Source: Oscillospiraceae bacterium
GTDB taxonomy: Bacteria > Bacillota_A > Clostridia > Oscillospirales > Oscillospiraceae
Assembly: GCA_902786615.1 (NCBI GenBank)
Contig: CADADE010000007.1
Location: 1 to 50,750 of the forward strand
Direction: 5' to 3'
DNA length: 50,750 nt
Below the pieces are notes generated by a model. That model ran no database searches and was not told the DNA's origin. It saw only the letters and a program-made list of their open reading frames with translations. Shown piece by piece: positions 30,537 through 42,900 of this stretch; position 1 is the first letter of the stretch; each line of letters opens with the position of its first letter. Made by a program: the position numbers and the translations under genes.

Positions 30537-32813
30537 ATGACACAAGAGAGAAAATGGATCGCAGCCCTTCTTGCGCTCATCCTGTCGCTGTCTCTGGCGA
30601 TGGGGCTGCCCGGCCTTGCCGCGGCGGAGGAGACGAGCACGGAGGTCAACCGCTTCAATGTGGTGCTGGTGATCGACAAGAGCGGCAGCCTCAAAACCAA
30701 GGAGGGCGGAACCGACCCCGACGGGCTTCGCTTCGATGCGATGCGCCTCTTCCTTGGACTGCTGACAGAGCGCGGCAACAATGTGGGCGCTGTGGTCTTT
30801 GATGAAAAGATCCGCTATGAAGCCGAACCGCAGCCGATGAACAGCATGGAAGAGAAAAAAGCGCTGATCCGGGAATTGGAGGCCTTTTCCCCCTCCTATG
30901 ACACGGATATCGGCGGCGCTGTCCTGCGGGCGACAGAAATGCTCACAGGGATGTATGAGGAAAACGGCCTGCCCTGCATGATCCTGCTGCTGACCGACGG
31001 CAAAACAGACTTTACCAGAGGCGATGCGATAGAAAGGAAGCGCGAGTCATGGAAAACTGCCGAGGAAGCTTTGAAAAGGGCACGGGAAGAGGGTATCACC
31101 ATCAGCGGTATCCTTCTGAATGTGGACCGCAAGGACGGAAACGGCAGAGCAGAGTTTGAAAAATATACCCAGGGGACGCACGGCGTCTTTGACGAGGTCT
31201 CGAGACCCGAGGATCTGGCTGCGGCCTTCCGGGGCTTCTATTCCATAATCAATAATACGGTCTATACCGGCGCGCAGCGGGTCGCCTTTTCCGATCAGGG
31301 GAAGGCAGAGTTCTTCTTCACGGTGCCGAGCTTCGGCGTGGAGGAGGTCAACGTGGTCGTGGAGCATGAGACCGCACCCGGCGACGATATGCTCAACGCG
31401 CTTGTGGGGCTTGAGATCACCGCGCCTGACGGAAGCGTTTACGACTATACCGGACATGAGCTGGTGAGCTCGCGCTATATCCTTGTGAAAATCCCGAATC
31501 CCGCGGTGGGGGAGTGGCGCGTCAATCTGACGGGCGAGCCTGAGGACTGGGTGGACGTCACGATGGTCTATAACGCGTCCATGACCATTTCCATTGACGG
31601 CGAAAAGGAATCCGGCGTCTACAGGGCCTATTCCCCCTACGTCTTCACGGCGGCGATCACAGATCCGGGCGTGGAGCATGTCACCAGGGAAGATCTTGAG
31701 AGCATGAACGCCGTGCTTTCTGTGGAAAATCTCGCCACCGGCGATGTGCGCGAGTATGCCATGACGCCGTCCGACGGCGCGTACACCTGCGAAATCAGCT
31801 TTCTCAGGGGCGGGGATTATTCCGTTTCCGCGCAGGCCGGACTCGGCGGCTTCAAGGTGCGCTCCGGCAATCTGGAGCTCAGCGTGGAGCCCTGGCCGCT
31901 GGTGGCAAAGATCAACAATATCACAGACATCCTGCAATTCGGCAGCTTTGTCGGAGACTGCTGGGAGCTTGAGATCGGTGAGCTTTTCGGCGTCGCAGAC
32001 GCCAGCGGTATCCGCTATACCCTCTCGGAGGATTATGACGGCAGACTGACGCTGGAAGACGGCAAGCTGCGGGCCCGCTTCGGCGATCTGGACGCGGCAT
32101 CCTTTGTGCTGACGGCCTCGGATCTCATGGGTCAGAGCGCCAATGTCTATTTTGATTTGAGGGTTCCCCATGTCGCCGCCGCGGACAGCGTCACCAATAT
32201 GCTGAGTGTCGGCAGCTTCGGCGATCACAGCTGGAACGTGGAGCTGGGCGAGCTCTTCCGTGACCCCAAAGACACTCCCCTCCGGTATGAGCTGTCGGAT
32301 GATTACGGCGGTCAGATCCGGATTTCCGACACGGCGCTGGAAATGGATCTGCATGAGCTGAGAGAAGCGCAGTTCAGCCTTTCGGCTACGGATATCTTCG
32401 GCGTCCGGGCCGAGCTGCCCTTCGATCTCAAGGTGCCCGGCCCTCAGGCATTGAGAGGCGAAATCTCCGAAACGATCAAGACCGGTCCCTTCCAGGAAGG
32501 CACGCTGGAGATCGACCTGAACAGCATCTTCCGCGAGCCGAAGGGGACAGCGCTGCGATACACGCTCTCCGATGATTTCGGCGGCAAGGCCGTGATCGAG
32601 AACAACACCCTCAAGGTGGACTGCAAGGGCCTGAAAAAGGCGGAATTCACCGTCAAGGCGACGGATGAATACGACCTGAGTACCGAGCTTCCCCTTGTGC
32701 TCACGGAGAAAAACATGCTGGGCGTATACGCCCTCTATGCCCTGGCACCAATACTGGGCGGCGCAGGCGCGATCACGCTCATCAGTCACCTTCGGAAAAA
32801 GAATCAATCATAA
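30537..32813 (+). CDS. Membrane-anchored VWA protein with three tandem beta-sandwich repeats
   Basis: A 758-residue surface protein. Signal peptide (LLALILSLSLAMGLPGLAAA), then a von Willebrand A domain with a full MIDAS: VVLVIDKSGSL, SYDTDIGGA and MILLLTDGKTD. A beta-rich middle part follows. The last third holds three repeats of about 83 residues, each with a GSF or GPF turn, LxxLF/SIF, LRYxLSDDYGG and FxLxATD (about 31908-32170, 32180-32440 and 32460-32700); these resemble cadherin- or Ig-like modules. One membrane helix (LYALAPILGGAGAITLI) and a basic tail end the protein. ATG 30537 was chosen for the signal peptide. Co-transcribed with the nuclease. It probably binds a protein or matrix ligand through a metal; the partner is unknown. 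Confidence 0.85.
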   Translation: MTQERKWIAALLALILSLSLAMGLPGLAAAEETSTEVNRFNVVLVIDKSGSLKTKEGGTDPDGLRFDAMRLFLGLLTERGNNVGAVVFDEKIRYEAEPQPMNSMEEKKALIRELEAFSPSYDTDIGGAVLRATEMLTGMYEENGLPCMILLLTDGKTDFTRGDAIERKRESWKTAEEALKRAREEGITISGILLNVDRKDGNGRAEFEKYTQGTHGVFDEVSRPEDLAAAFRGFYSIINNTVYTGAQRVAFSDQGKAEFFFTVPSFGVEEVNVVVEHETAPGDDMLNALVGLEITAPDGSVYDYTGHELVSSRYILVKIPNPAVGEWRVNLTGEPEDWVDVTMVYNASMTISIDGEKESGVYRAYSPYVFTAAITDPGVEHVTREDLESMNAVLSVENLATGDVREYAMTPSDGAYTCEISFLRGGDYSVSAQAGLGGFKVRSGNLELSVEPWPLVAKINNITDILQFGSFVGDCWELEIGELFGVADASGIRYTLSEDYDGRLTLEDGKLRARFGDLDAASFVLTASDLMGQSANVYFDLRVPHVAAADSVTNMLSVGSFGDHSWNVELGELFRDPKDTPLRYELSDDYGGQIRISDTALEMDLHELREAQFSLSATDIFGVRAELPFDLKVPGPQALRGEISETIKTGPFQEGTLEIDLNSIFREPKGTALRYTLSDDFGGKAVIENNTLKVDCKGLKKAEFTVKATDEYDLSTELPLVLTEKNMLGVYALYALAPILGGAGAITLISHLRKKNQS

Positions 32814-32817
32814 AAAG

Positions 32818-32854
32818 TTCATCCCTGTTCGCAATGCCTGCGAACAGGGATGAA
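32818..32854. terminator. Bidirectional terminator between VWA and NYN genes
   Basis: TTCATCCCTGTTCGCA pairs perfectly with TGCGAACAGGGATGAA across five bases and is followed by TTCTTTT on the + strand and AACTTTTTA on the minus strand. Confidence 0.92.
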
Positions 32855-32873
32855 TTCTTTTATATACGATCGC

Positions 32874-33593
32874 TCACAGAAGCTTTTGGATATGCCGGTA
32901 GATGGCAAGACCCTGCTCCTGCCCGAAGCGGCTGATGATGGTGCGGTAGATGATCTGCTTGCCGCCCTTTTCCGTAAAGTTTTTTGTTACAAGAGACGCT
33001 GCGAAGCTGACGGTCTCATTGTCGTATTTAGCATTGCTGAGTGTTTTGAGAACGGCATTATTGAGCATGGTTTTGTCATCCTGCTGCTCCGCGCTCCTGG
33101 CTTTTGCACTTTTCTTTGCCTTTCCGGCAACCTTTTCCGGGGCGTCCGCCTGCGGCTTTGCGGAGGGCGCGGCCTTTTTCACGGAGGTGGTTTTCGCGGC
33201 ACCCGCGCTCTTCGCCGGGGCGGGCTTTGCCTCCTCTGCCACGAGCTTGTCCCGGCGCTGAATCACAACGCCCTTCTCCGCCTTCCAGAAGCTGACAATA
33301 TCGTCATAGTCGGAATCGTTGCTGACGATCACGATCTGCGGCGCGCTGCTGCGGCTGCCCAGAAGATAGCCCAGAAAAGAAACCAGGTGCATGTCTACGG
33401 ACTGACTTCCGGCCGGAACCTCATGCACCAGAAGCTTTGTCGCGTTGAAATTGGCGAGCGTCGCCGTGGTGATCTTCGCGGCCTGGGACGTGGAAAAGAG
33501 GTGGACCTGGTCGGCCGTTGTGAGCTTGCCCGCCCCTTCCAGTCCTTTCGGACCAACATTCTCAAAATCAATCAGGTAATAGGTTTCGTCCAT
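32874..33593 (-). CDS. NYN/PIN-like domain protein with a Lys/Ala-rich linker
   Basis: A 239-residue protein. Residues 1-115 form a NYN (PIN-like) ribonuclease fold: YYLIDFENVG, SQSVDMHLVSFLGYLLG and IVIVSNDSDYDDIV supply the acidic residues expected to bind metal. Residues about 125-170 are a low-complexity Lys/Ala/Pro linker of the kind that binds nucleic acid. The C-terminal 70 residues form a helical domain (LNNAVLKTLSNAKYDNETVS, GGKQIIYRTIISRFGQEQGL) seen in related proteins but of unknown role. It is monocistronic, with a TTGTCA-17-TATAAT promoter divergent from the giant adhesin gene. RNA decay or defence are possible roles. Confidence 0.82.
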   Translation of the reverse strand: MDETYYLIDFENVGPKGLEGAGKLTTADQVHLFSTSQAAKITTATLANFNATKLLVHEVPAGSQSVDMHLVSFLGYLLGSRSSAPQIVIVSNDSDYDDIVSFWKAEKGVVIQRRDKLVAEEAKPAPAKSAGAAKTTSVKKAAPSAKPQADAPEKVAGKAKKSAKARSAEQQDDKTMLNNAVLKTLSNAKYDNETVSFAASLVTKNFTEKGGKQIIYRTIISRFGQEQGLAIYRHIQKLL

Positions 33594-33724
33594 TTTGTCA
33601 AGAGCCTCCCAACAGACAATCGGAGTGTGGGGATTACATCACAGACGCGGCGGTGATGTAAAACGTCATATTTTCCGGTTGCCCCGCCGGGGGCGAGAAA
33701 AATGACTAAAAACAAATATAAGTT

Positions 33725-33753
33725 ATTATATCATAATCGACGCTTTCTGACAA
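33725..33753 (-). promoter_or_regulatory. Promoter of the NYN gene
   Basis: Minus strand: TTGTCA (33753-33748), 17-base spacer, TATAAT (33730-33725). Confidence 0.8.
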
Positions 33754-33816
33754 GATAGAACCCGGAACAATGTCGAACAGTACAATTATTCAAACATTTA
33801 TTATACGGTGAAACTC

Positions 33817-33845
33817 TTGAAAGAACTGGAAGAACGTGATATAAT
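33817..33845 (+). promoter_or_regulatory. Promoter of the giant adhesin gene
   Basis: TTGAAA (33817-33822), exactly 17 bases, consensus TATAAT (33840-33845). Confidence 0.8.
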
Positions 33846-33968
33846 GTTATGTAAAGTTCTATGCTTAGAATTTAGAGCTGGAATATATTACCAGACATTT
33901 ACAAAAGAAAATAGATTTATACTTTGATGATTCGCCGCGCGTTCGGCAGAATGATAAGAGGTTTCGCC

Positions 33969-36900
33969 ATGATAAAAGGATTTATGAAAATGAAAGAAAT
34001 CGCACAGGGGACTGCTATGCGCAGGGCCATTGCGTCTTTTCTGGCCGCAGCGGAGTGCTTTTCCGTTGTGGCTGTCGGAGTGCCCGCGTCTTATGCGCAG
34101 GAGACAGATCCTTATCAGCTTGTTGAGCAGGTTGAAACTTATGGAGACAGGGAAACCCTGGGCTCCAAGTCCGACACGGCGGAAACAAGCCCGGAGACTG
34201 TCACGCCTGCCGCTGCTGCCAGACTCGGCGCAGAAGCTGCGGAGCAGTACGCGATCGTAGCGGAACAGACTGCGGATGAAGCTGAAGCGGCGGCCGACGG
34301 GACAGGGGCGATCCTTGCCGCCGACGGCCTGACACAGGAGCAGCTCCGCAGCGCCAAGCAGACTGCTGCTCAGGCGCGCGACGCAGCCGCCCGCGCTGCG
34401 GACGCTGCTTTCCATGCTGCGGACAAGGCCAGATGGGCTGCCCGCGCCGTGGAGATCGCCGCCCATGCCGCCGACGATGCGGAAGCGGAGTTTGCGCGCC
34501 TGGAGGCGGAGTCGGATCTAGCGGCAGAAGAAGCCGACCGCGCGGCAGAAGAAGCCGACCGTGCGGCGGAGGAAGCCGATCGTGCGGCGGAAAGGGCGGC
34601 GGCCGTGCAGAATGCCATCAGAGAGGCGGAGGAGCTCAATCGCCTTCTGGTCGAGATGGCAGCCATCCAGGAAGAGCAGGATCGTTTGTCGGAGCTGTCC
34701 GAGGATAGACCGGGCGATGCGCCGATCGTGATGAACGATATGCTGACCCAGAATCAGGAAAACGAGCAGGAGCTGGCCGCGCTGAACGAGCAGACACAGG
34801 CCGCGGCGGCAGAGGCCGAGATCGCAATCGAGCTTGCTCAGAGAGCGGCAGCCGAAACCGCAAGCAAAGCCGAACAGGCTGAATGGGCCAGAGAGAACGC
34901 GCAGTATCTGGCGGAGGAATATAACAGCGCCTATGCCTCGGCAAGCTATGCCGTTGAACAGGCCGAGCGCGCCTATACTGCCGCGGACCGCGCGCAGCAG
35001 GCTTCGGACCGCGCAGCAGCCGCTGTCGCACAGGCGGTTGAGAATCTGTCGGAGAACGAGAACACCGCGAACCCGGAGAGTACTGTGACCACGGAGAATA
35101 TCACGACCACAGAAAACACCACGGGCACAGAGAACACTGCGAACCCGGAGAACACCGCGAACCCGGAGAATATCACGAACCCGGAGAATACCTCGAACCC
35201 GGAGGACACCGCAAACCCGGAGGACACCGCAAACCCGGAGGACACCGCGAACCCGGAGAACAGTGCAGACTCTGAGAACACCGAGTCGAAGCTGGACTAT
35301 GTCGGGGAAACTGTCAGCGTAAAGGGCGAAGCGCCTGCCGACGTGAACATCGAGACGGCTGACGTCTCCGGAAAGTACGCAGACTTTGACCCGAAGAACT
35401 ATACGTTCTCTCTCCGAAACAACGCGCTGCTCATGATGGGCGGGGCGTCCGTCAATCAGCGCAGCACGGAGACACACTATACAGTCCTTGCGGCTTACGA
35501 TATCTCGCTGTCCCGAAACGGGGAGGAGTTCCAGCCTGAGCAGGATAAACCGCTTTTGGTCAGCATCAGCGATCCTGCGATTCGTGATGATCTCACGCTC
35601 CAGGTATGGCACATTCACGATAACGGCCTTGGTGAACAGATCACGGACTTCTCCGTGGTGGGCAACAGCGTCGTCTTTGAGGCGCAGAGCTTCTCGGACT
35701 ACCTGGTGGTTCAGGTCACCATCACGACTCACATCACCACCGGAGACGGAAATACCTACCTTGTCAGCGTGACCTACGATCAGGACGCGAATATGCCCGA
35801 AAACGCGGACCTTGTGGTTCGAGAGCTGGGCGATGGCGAGAAAGAAGATTATGTAAACAAGAGCGCGAAGGCGCTGAACACCGCGGCGGAGGATCTCACT
35901 TTTGCCCGCGCCTTTGATATCAGCCTTCTCGATCCCGACTCCGGCATGGAGGTGCAGCCCGCCTCCGGCGTCAGGGTCAGCGTCAGCCTGCTTGATATTA
36001 ATTTAAATAGTATAGAAGAGCTCAAGCTTCTCCACTTTGGCGAAGAGGTGGAGACGGTCAGCTACACCCGCAGCGGGGACGCCATCGAATTTGTGACGGA
36101 CGGCTTCTCCGTGTATGTGATCGCGGGCGAGAATCCTGTGCCTCGGCGCATATACACATTTTATTATCTTCCGGAAGCCGTTGATTATTTGAATCCGGAA
36201 TTTGGCGATTATATAGCGTATCCGTTCAAGGATGACAAAGGGAATATCGTTTTCAGCCAGATCGTCAAGAACGGAAGCGAGCTGACTGTGCCGCAGTTGA
36301 GTTCTGTTGAAACGGCGATATTTGCAGGCTGGTATGAGAATACTGTTGTTCCCGGCTTCGAGCTGGCCTCCGAGCCGTACGACTTTGACAATATCGAGAT
36401 CACGGAAAATGATGCGATCGACCTCTACGCAGTCTATAAGTCCTTTGCGACGGTTATTTTCCACGACCAGTACGACAGCAGCTCCGGAACCTTCCCGGTC
36501 GTCAACACACGCAAAGGAGAGCTTGTCGAAGGCACGACATCGGATCCCATCACCGGCGACCCTGTGACGGTCCCCATGACAAAAGTACAGATTAACGATG
36601 TCACAACCACCTACACCAGTTCGAGCGAAACCCAAATGGCTTTCTACGGTTGGTCTTATAAGCCGATCAGAACGCCCGGTTCGGCGACTGATGACGAAGG
36701 ATACCCCGTTGATCCGATCGAGCCGGATCAGGATGGCTGCATTACCATTCTGGAGGATACGGATCTCTATCCCGTATACAAACAGATCCATAGACTGAGT
36801 TTCTATTCCGGTCCGACCGGCTCCGGCGCGTCCTATATCCCGTCAACAGCGCTGTTTGTCGACGAGGGGCTGACCACCCTCAGCGACCGCATACCGGAAC

Positions 36901-39900
36901 GGAGCGGTTACACCTTCATGGGCTGGTATGCCGGAACGATGACACAGGATCCGGAGACGGGCGACGACGTCATCAGCTGGGGCCAGCAGATCACAAATGC
37001 GGACGGCAGTTTGAAACAGTCTGCTGACGACGGCGGCGTCTATTATTCCGAGGGCGAACTGAAGCTTCGCGGTGACGCGACCCTCTTTGCCAAATGGGAC
37101 GACGCACAGCAGATTCCATATAAGGTCATCATTTGGAAGCAGAAAGCAACAGCTGAGGCCGATACGCCGACACAATATAAATATGAGCTCGTGGAGAGCC
37201 ATCTTGAGACAGCCGCACCCAACTCGCAGGTATCGGTGGCGGATGAATACAAGAATCTAACTGCTCTCATTGACGCAGGGTTCGTTTGCGCTGCGTTTTC
37301 TCCCGAGACACCGATCAACAACAGCGGCTATACGGTGCTCCATGTCTGGTATGACAAGGGAGAGAGCTATACTCCGCCAACGGGACAAACGCATACGCTT
37401 ATCTTCAAGGATTCCTATAATACTGAAAGAGTCGCTTTTGCAACGTATTCCATTGATGCCGGTACCGCGCTTTCCGGCTATGTTCCTGCCGATCCCGAGC
37501 ATGAGGTGAAGGGCTATTCCGGACAGAAGGTGTTCTCATTCACAGCATGGTTTGCCGATCCGCTCTGCTCCACGCAGGTTTTCTTCAGCAAGGAAGCAAT
37601 GGATACCTATACGGGATATAACCAGAAAGTTCTGTATGATACAATGCCGGATGAGGATCTGACCATCTACGCAGGCTGGGAAGCTGACTGGTACATTGTT
37701 CAGATCGATCCAAACTATGGTACCTTTGAGGGCACGGGCGGTACATGGTTCTGGGAGACTTATGACGGACAGCTTGTTCAGGAATACACCCAGGTCAGGC
37801 GCGACTATGTGGAGTCCAGCTCCGGCACCTACTACTATGTAAAGCACAACCGTGCATACTACGGCTACAGCGGAAACGAGTGGGACAACAGCGAGCCGGA
37901 TCGTGATGCGCGCTATACCACGAATATCAACGATGCCACCGAGGATAAGACCTTTGAGTACGCTCCCGGTAACTATACTTACGCGGGATGGTATGAGGTT
38001 CTGCCTGACGGGAGTGAAATCCCATACGATTTCAGCCGCAAGGTAGACCATGACATGTATTTGAAGCTCCACTGGAAGAAAAACGGTATCTACTATCTCG
38101 CCTATGACGCCGGTCGCGGCACGATGGAAAACGGGGTGGACACGACCGCAATGGAAAATGCGGAATACGCCGACTTTTCCGAAGTGGAAGTGGCACGCGC
38201 CGCGCTCCCGCCTTCTGGCAATTCCTTCATCGGCTGGAAGGTTCGCGGTTCCGACAGCGATGCGATCTATACGCCGGGTCAGGTCTTGACTCTTCAGGCC
38301 GAAGATGCAGTAAGAATCGGCGGAAGAGATGTCGTCTACCTCGACGCCGTCTATGTCCCGCTCGGAACAGCGTCCATTATCTATGACGCCAACGGCGGCG
38401 TCATAGATAAGGAAGTTGCTAACCTCGGCTATACGATCGATTCTCAAAGCGGCGAGACCCAGGCTAACGCTGAGTTCGATACAGGAGACGATGAGCAGAC
38501 GGCACATACGGCGACAGTCTCCGGGCTTGCGAATAACGGTAAATTCAGACTGAGTGACGGTGCCGGCTTCCGTTACGAAAAGGCAGGCGTCGAGTTTGCC
38601 GGATGGAGCAGCAAAGCGGTTGATCCCGATGTCATCTTTGAACCCGGCGAGGTCTATGGCGTGGATCGAGAAGAACCGACGATGCTCTACGCTGTTTGGA
38701 AGACAACGCTTACCTATCATTTAAATAATGATACTACCGACTGGCTGGATACGGATGTGGCAAGTTGGGGCGGGAACGGCGAGAACGGGATATGGAGCGA
38801 TCCGAACGATCCGGAGAATCCATATACCTATGACAGTGTTACCAACACCCATACACAGACGGTCTATCTCGGCAGTGCGGCGGGCGAGCCGCCGTATATC
38901 CCGAAGTACACGGATACCAGGGAAAACCCGACAGACGAACGCAGCCGCATGTTCTTCCAGTGGCGAACGGAGCGATATGACGTCGGAGCTGCTCCGGATA
39001 CCCCGGAAGCCGATGCGGATAAATACGATTTCTCGGAGCCGGTGACGGGTCCGTTGAAGTTGTACGCCTATTGGGCAGGGGAAATCTCGGTGCCGGTTCA
39101 TGTGCTCGACGCCTCACAGGAGCGGATAACGGAGAAAACCGTTGCCGACGGATGGACGATCAGCAATGTCCGAGTCGGGGCGGATCCCGTCAGCCTGCCG
39201 GGTAATTTTGTCACAGCGCCGAGTGAAAACTATGAGCTCGCATTTGTTGCAATTCACGAAAACACAGGAAGCGAGGAAGGACTGCAGTCCGTCTCCCCGG
39301 ACGAGGCGATCACAGGCGTTTATTACAATCAGCGTGAGCGCCAGCTCTATATTAAGTTTGCGGATACGACAAAGGCAGACGCTCCGTTCTATGAGACCCA
39401 TGAGATCTGCTATGTTTTCTATAAGAAGAAGCCGCTGGATATTGCTTACCGTCAGATGCAGCCGAGCGGCGTGCTTGGTGCGGTGACGACAGTTCCCGCG
39501 GCGCCGGTCAGTACTGCGCTTCTGGGCGAATTTGATATGGCGGCAGCGATAACCAGTCCCATGGCCTGGACGAATAACGGCTATGCCTATTATGCCTACG
39601 CCGTCGGCGCAGACGGTGCGACGGATACCACCGGACTGCCGGAGATTACAGCGACTTCGACTTCGGACGCTTCGCGCCCGGCGCTCTTCATCCGCAACAC
39701 CTGGCGTGGTTTCCAGTTCTCGGAGGATGGCTCCATATGGATCGACTATGGATATGACCCGACACTCTATGTGGTTTATTTCCAGCAGCTCCCCACGGTT
39801 ATTACGTTTGACGAGCAGACTGTCGGCCCGGAGACGCTCAAAACCGAAGACACGAAATTCTATTATGACCTGCTGGTGACGCAGGCTGTCACGACCACCG

Positions 39901-42900
39901 TCACGCAGGCAACCCAGAAAAAAGACGGAGATACCTGGGTAGATGTGGAGGGAACCGAGACCCAGGTCGGCACGCCTACGGTGGAGAACAGCACGCTGTA
40001 CAGCAGAGAGACGAGTGACAATTATGCCCAGTATGTGCTGTGGGACGGCGCTTCCAAATCCGCACCTCTGTTTTACAGCAGCACGCAGGACAAAACATAC
40101 GGAGCGGAATATGAGGAAGGCGGAAATACTTATCGTCCGGTGACTACGACCACTGTTGTCACCGAACAGAGCATGACGCTGACGCAGGTGGCGGACGAGC
40201 GCTTTGAGACGTCTGTTGACGCGGATGGCGGAAATATTGCCCAGCCCTATGAGTGGAAATATACCTCCACCGCTGCGGGCGGGACCAGAAACGTCACATT
40301 CACAAACACGCACAAGGCTTTCCAGGTCGAAGTGTATGTGGCGATGGTCGAGGGTGAAGGTCTCAACGGAGGAATCGTCCGGCGTGACGATCTCAGAAGC
40401 GAAACGGAGACGGCCTATTCCTTCACCATTGAAAACGGCATAAGCGCGGAGCTGTTGAACAAGCTGCCGGCGGCAGGACTCTTCACCGGCGATCTGAGCG
40501 TTAATGCCTTTGGCGCGATCATCCTTGCTCCCGATACTGCGGACGGCGAGGCAATCACCTCCATCAGCAGCATGGATGTGGCAAAAATCGCCTATGAGAG
40601 GATCGACGGCAATCGCTGCGAGCTGGTTGTCAAGGACGCGGCGGGCAATACGCTTGGTGAGCTGGACAGCAATAAGCTTTACTATCTGTATTATCCTATG
40701 CCGAAAATCCGCTTTGTGAAGGCGGACAGCGCAGGCAATCTGACACAGATTCAGGGGTGCCTGCCGAACGAACAGACAGGTGAGGTTGAGCTGAGCGCCA
40801 AGTATGTCACCTACAATAAAAATATGGTGCCCAACTGGAACGGAGGCTTGACTGAGCAGTTCCGCCGTTTTGAGATCCCGATGAGCGGTCTTGTTATCAG
40901 CCAGAACAATAAAAATACCCGTCTGCCGCCGATCCTGGATGACGGCACAAGCGAGGGCTTCTTTGAGCGTTACCTGAGCTATGAAATGATCGGCGCGGGC
41001 AACGGCGACGTGAGCCATATCGACAGCCTGGCCGATAAGAGCGACAGCCTGCGCATGGAGCTCAGAATCCAGAATAATGCCCTGCAATTTAATGTCGGGA
41101 ACGGTTGGAAGGATCTGTCGCTCAATGGAGAGCCCACCATCTACTTCGTCTACACCGAACGCGGCTATGATTTGCTGATCCACAAGACTGTCCCGCTGCC
41201 GGCCGGGGAGGAAGATAACCCGGTGTTCACACGCAAGAGCTTTGCTGTGACGATCAGCTCGGACGCGCTCAAAAACAAGGAGCAGTATTTTGATGCCGAA
41301 GGCGCGGAGAGCATGCAGGTCGAGGCGGATACGCTCGCAGGTACGATCAGCCTGACCGTAACGGACGGCTCAAAGATCAAGATCAAGGGGCTCCCGCGCG
41401 GCGAATACACCATTACCGAAAGCGAGAACGACAACTACAACCTTACGGCCAAGACCGGCCCCATTGTGAGCAGCCCGACAAACCCCGACAGACCTGCTGA
41501 GGTTACGGATAACAAGTCTGTTTCCGTGTCGCTGAACGGCGAGGTTAAGCTTGAGCTGACCAACAGCCCGAAGCCGCTTTGCAGACTCAAAGAGACGGGG
41601 GATATCTTCTATACGCTCCGCAGCGCGGTAGCCTATGTGGAGGCAGAGAATATTACGGATGCTCACCTCGAGATGCTGGCGGATTATCTCATGCCGACAG
41701 AGGATACGGTCGAGATCCCGAAGAATTTCAGTGTCTCTCTGGCTACGGCGGATGACGGTTTTGTCGGTGCGGGAAATCTCGCGGTTATCACACGCAGTGA
41801 AGAGCTCAAGAACACCCCGCTCTTTACCAACCTGGGCGACCTGATCTTTGCGACCATCATCCTCGACGGTAATAAAATTGATGCAACGCAGCCTTTCATT
41901 CGCAGCGAAGGCAATCTCACGATCGGAGCGGACGCGACGCTGAAGGATGTGGTCAACGGCGGCGCGGTCAGAGCTGTGGCCGGCGATGTTACAGTCAGCG
42001 GTATCATTGAAAATTGCAGCGCGCCCGTTGGCGGTGCGGTCTACCATTCTGGCAACGGTAGCGTTACTGTTGACGGCCAGGAGGCCAAGATTCGATATAA
42101 CACAGCGACCACAGGTAACGGCGGCGCGATCTACCTCACCGGCGGTACCGTAAACGTGTCGGGCTTTGCCGAGTTAAGCGAGAATAAGGCAGAAGCCGGA
42201 AACGGCGGCGCAATCTATGTCGGAAGCGCTGTGATCAAGGTTGATCAAAGCGCGAAGTTCAGCGCAAACACGGCACAATCCGGCGGCGCGATCTATGCGG
42301 GTTCCGGCACGATCACCGTAGAGAAAACGGAAGGCTATAATACGGCTCCGAGCATTACGGGAAATACGGCGAGCACTGACGGCGGCGCGATCTGGGTCGG
42401 CATGGGCTCGGTCGGCGTCTCCGGCGGCAGCCTGTCCGACAATAAGGCGACGGGCAAGGGCGGCGCAGTCTTCGCTGACAACGCATCGGTCAGCGTCTCC
42501 GGCACGGCGACGCTAAGCAGAGACGAAGCCGACAAAGGCGGCGCGGTCTATGCCGAAAGGGGCATTGTGACGCTGTCCGGCGGCAGCCTGTCCGGCAACA
42601 GCGCAAGCACAGACGGCGGCGCGGTGTACGCGGGCATAGGCGCAGTCTCAATCGAAAAGCCTGCTGAGGGCGACGCGCCGACAATTACCGGCAACAAGGC
42701 GAACGCCGGAAACGGCGGCGCGGTCTATGCTGGCGGCGGCAGGGTGACGATCTCCGGCGGCACCGTGACCCAAAATACAGCGAACGCCGGAAACGGCGGC
42801 GCGATCTACGCTGGCAGCGGCAGCGTGACGGTGTCCGGTGGCAGCGTGTCTGAAAACGTAGCAGAAACGGATGGCGGCGCGATCTACGCGGGCAGCGGCG

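Larger units (their letters stand above)
33594..33968. other. Divergent intergenic region upstream of the giant gene
   Basis: An AT-rich spacer of about 375 bases, holding the two divergent promoters listed separately and the ribosome site AAGAGG (33956-33961). Apart from these, no gene or repeat is seen. The predicted leader of the giant mRNA is about 115 bases. Confidence 0.7.

Noticed and set aside
39114..41183. A 689-codon minus-strand open frame inside the giant gene
   Set aside because: Long, but without a ribosome site or known motif. The + strand frame is continuous for 16.6 kb with coherent repeats.
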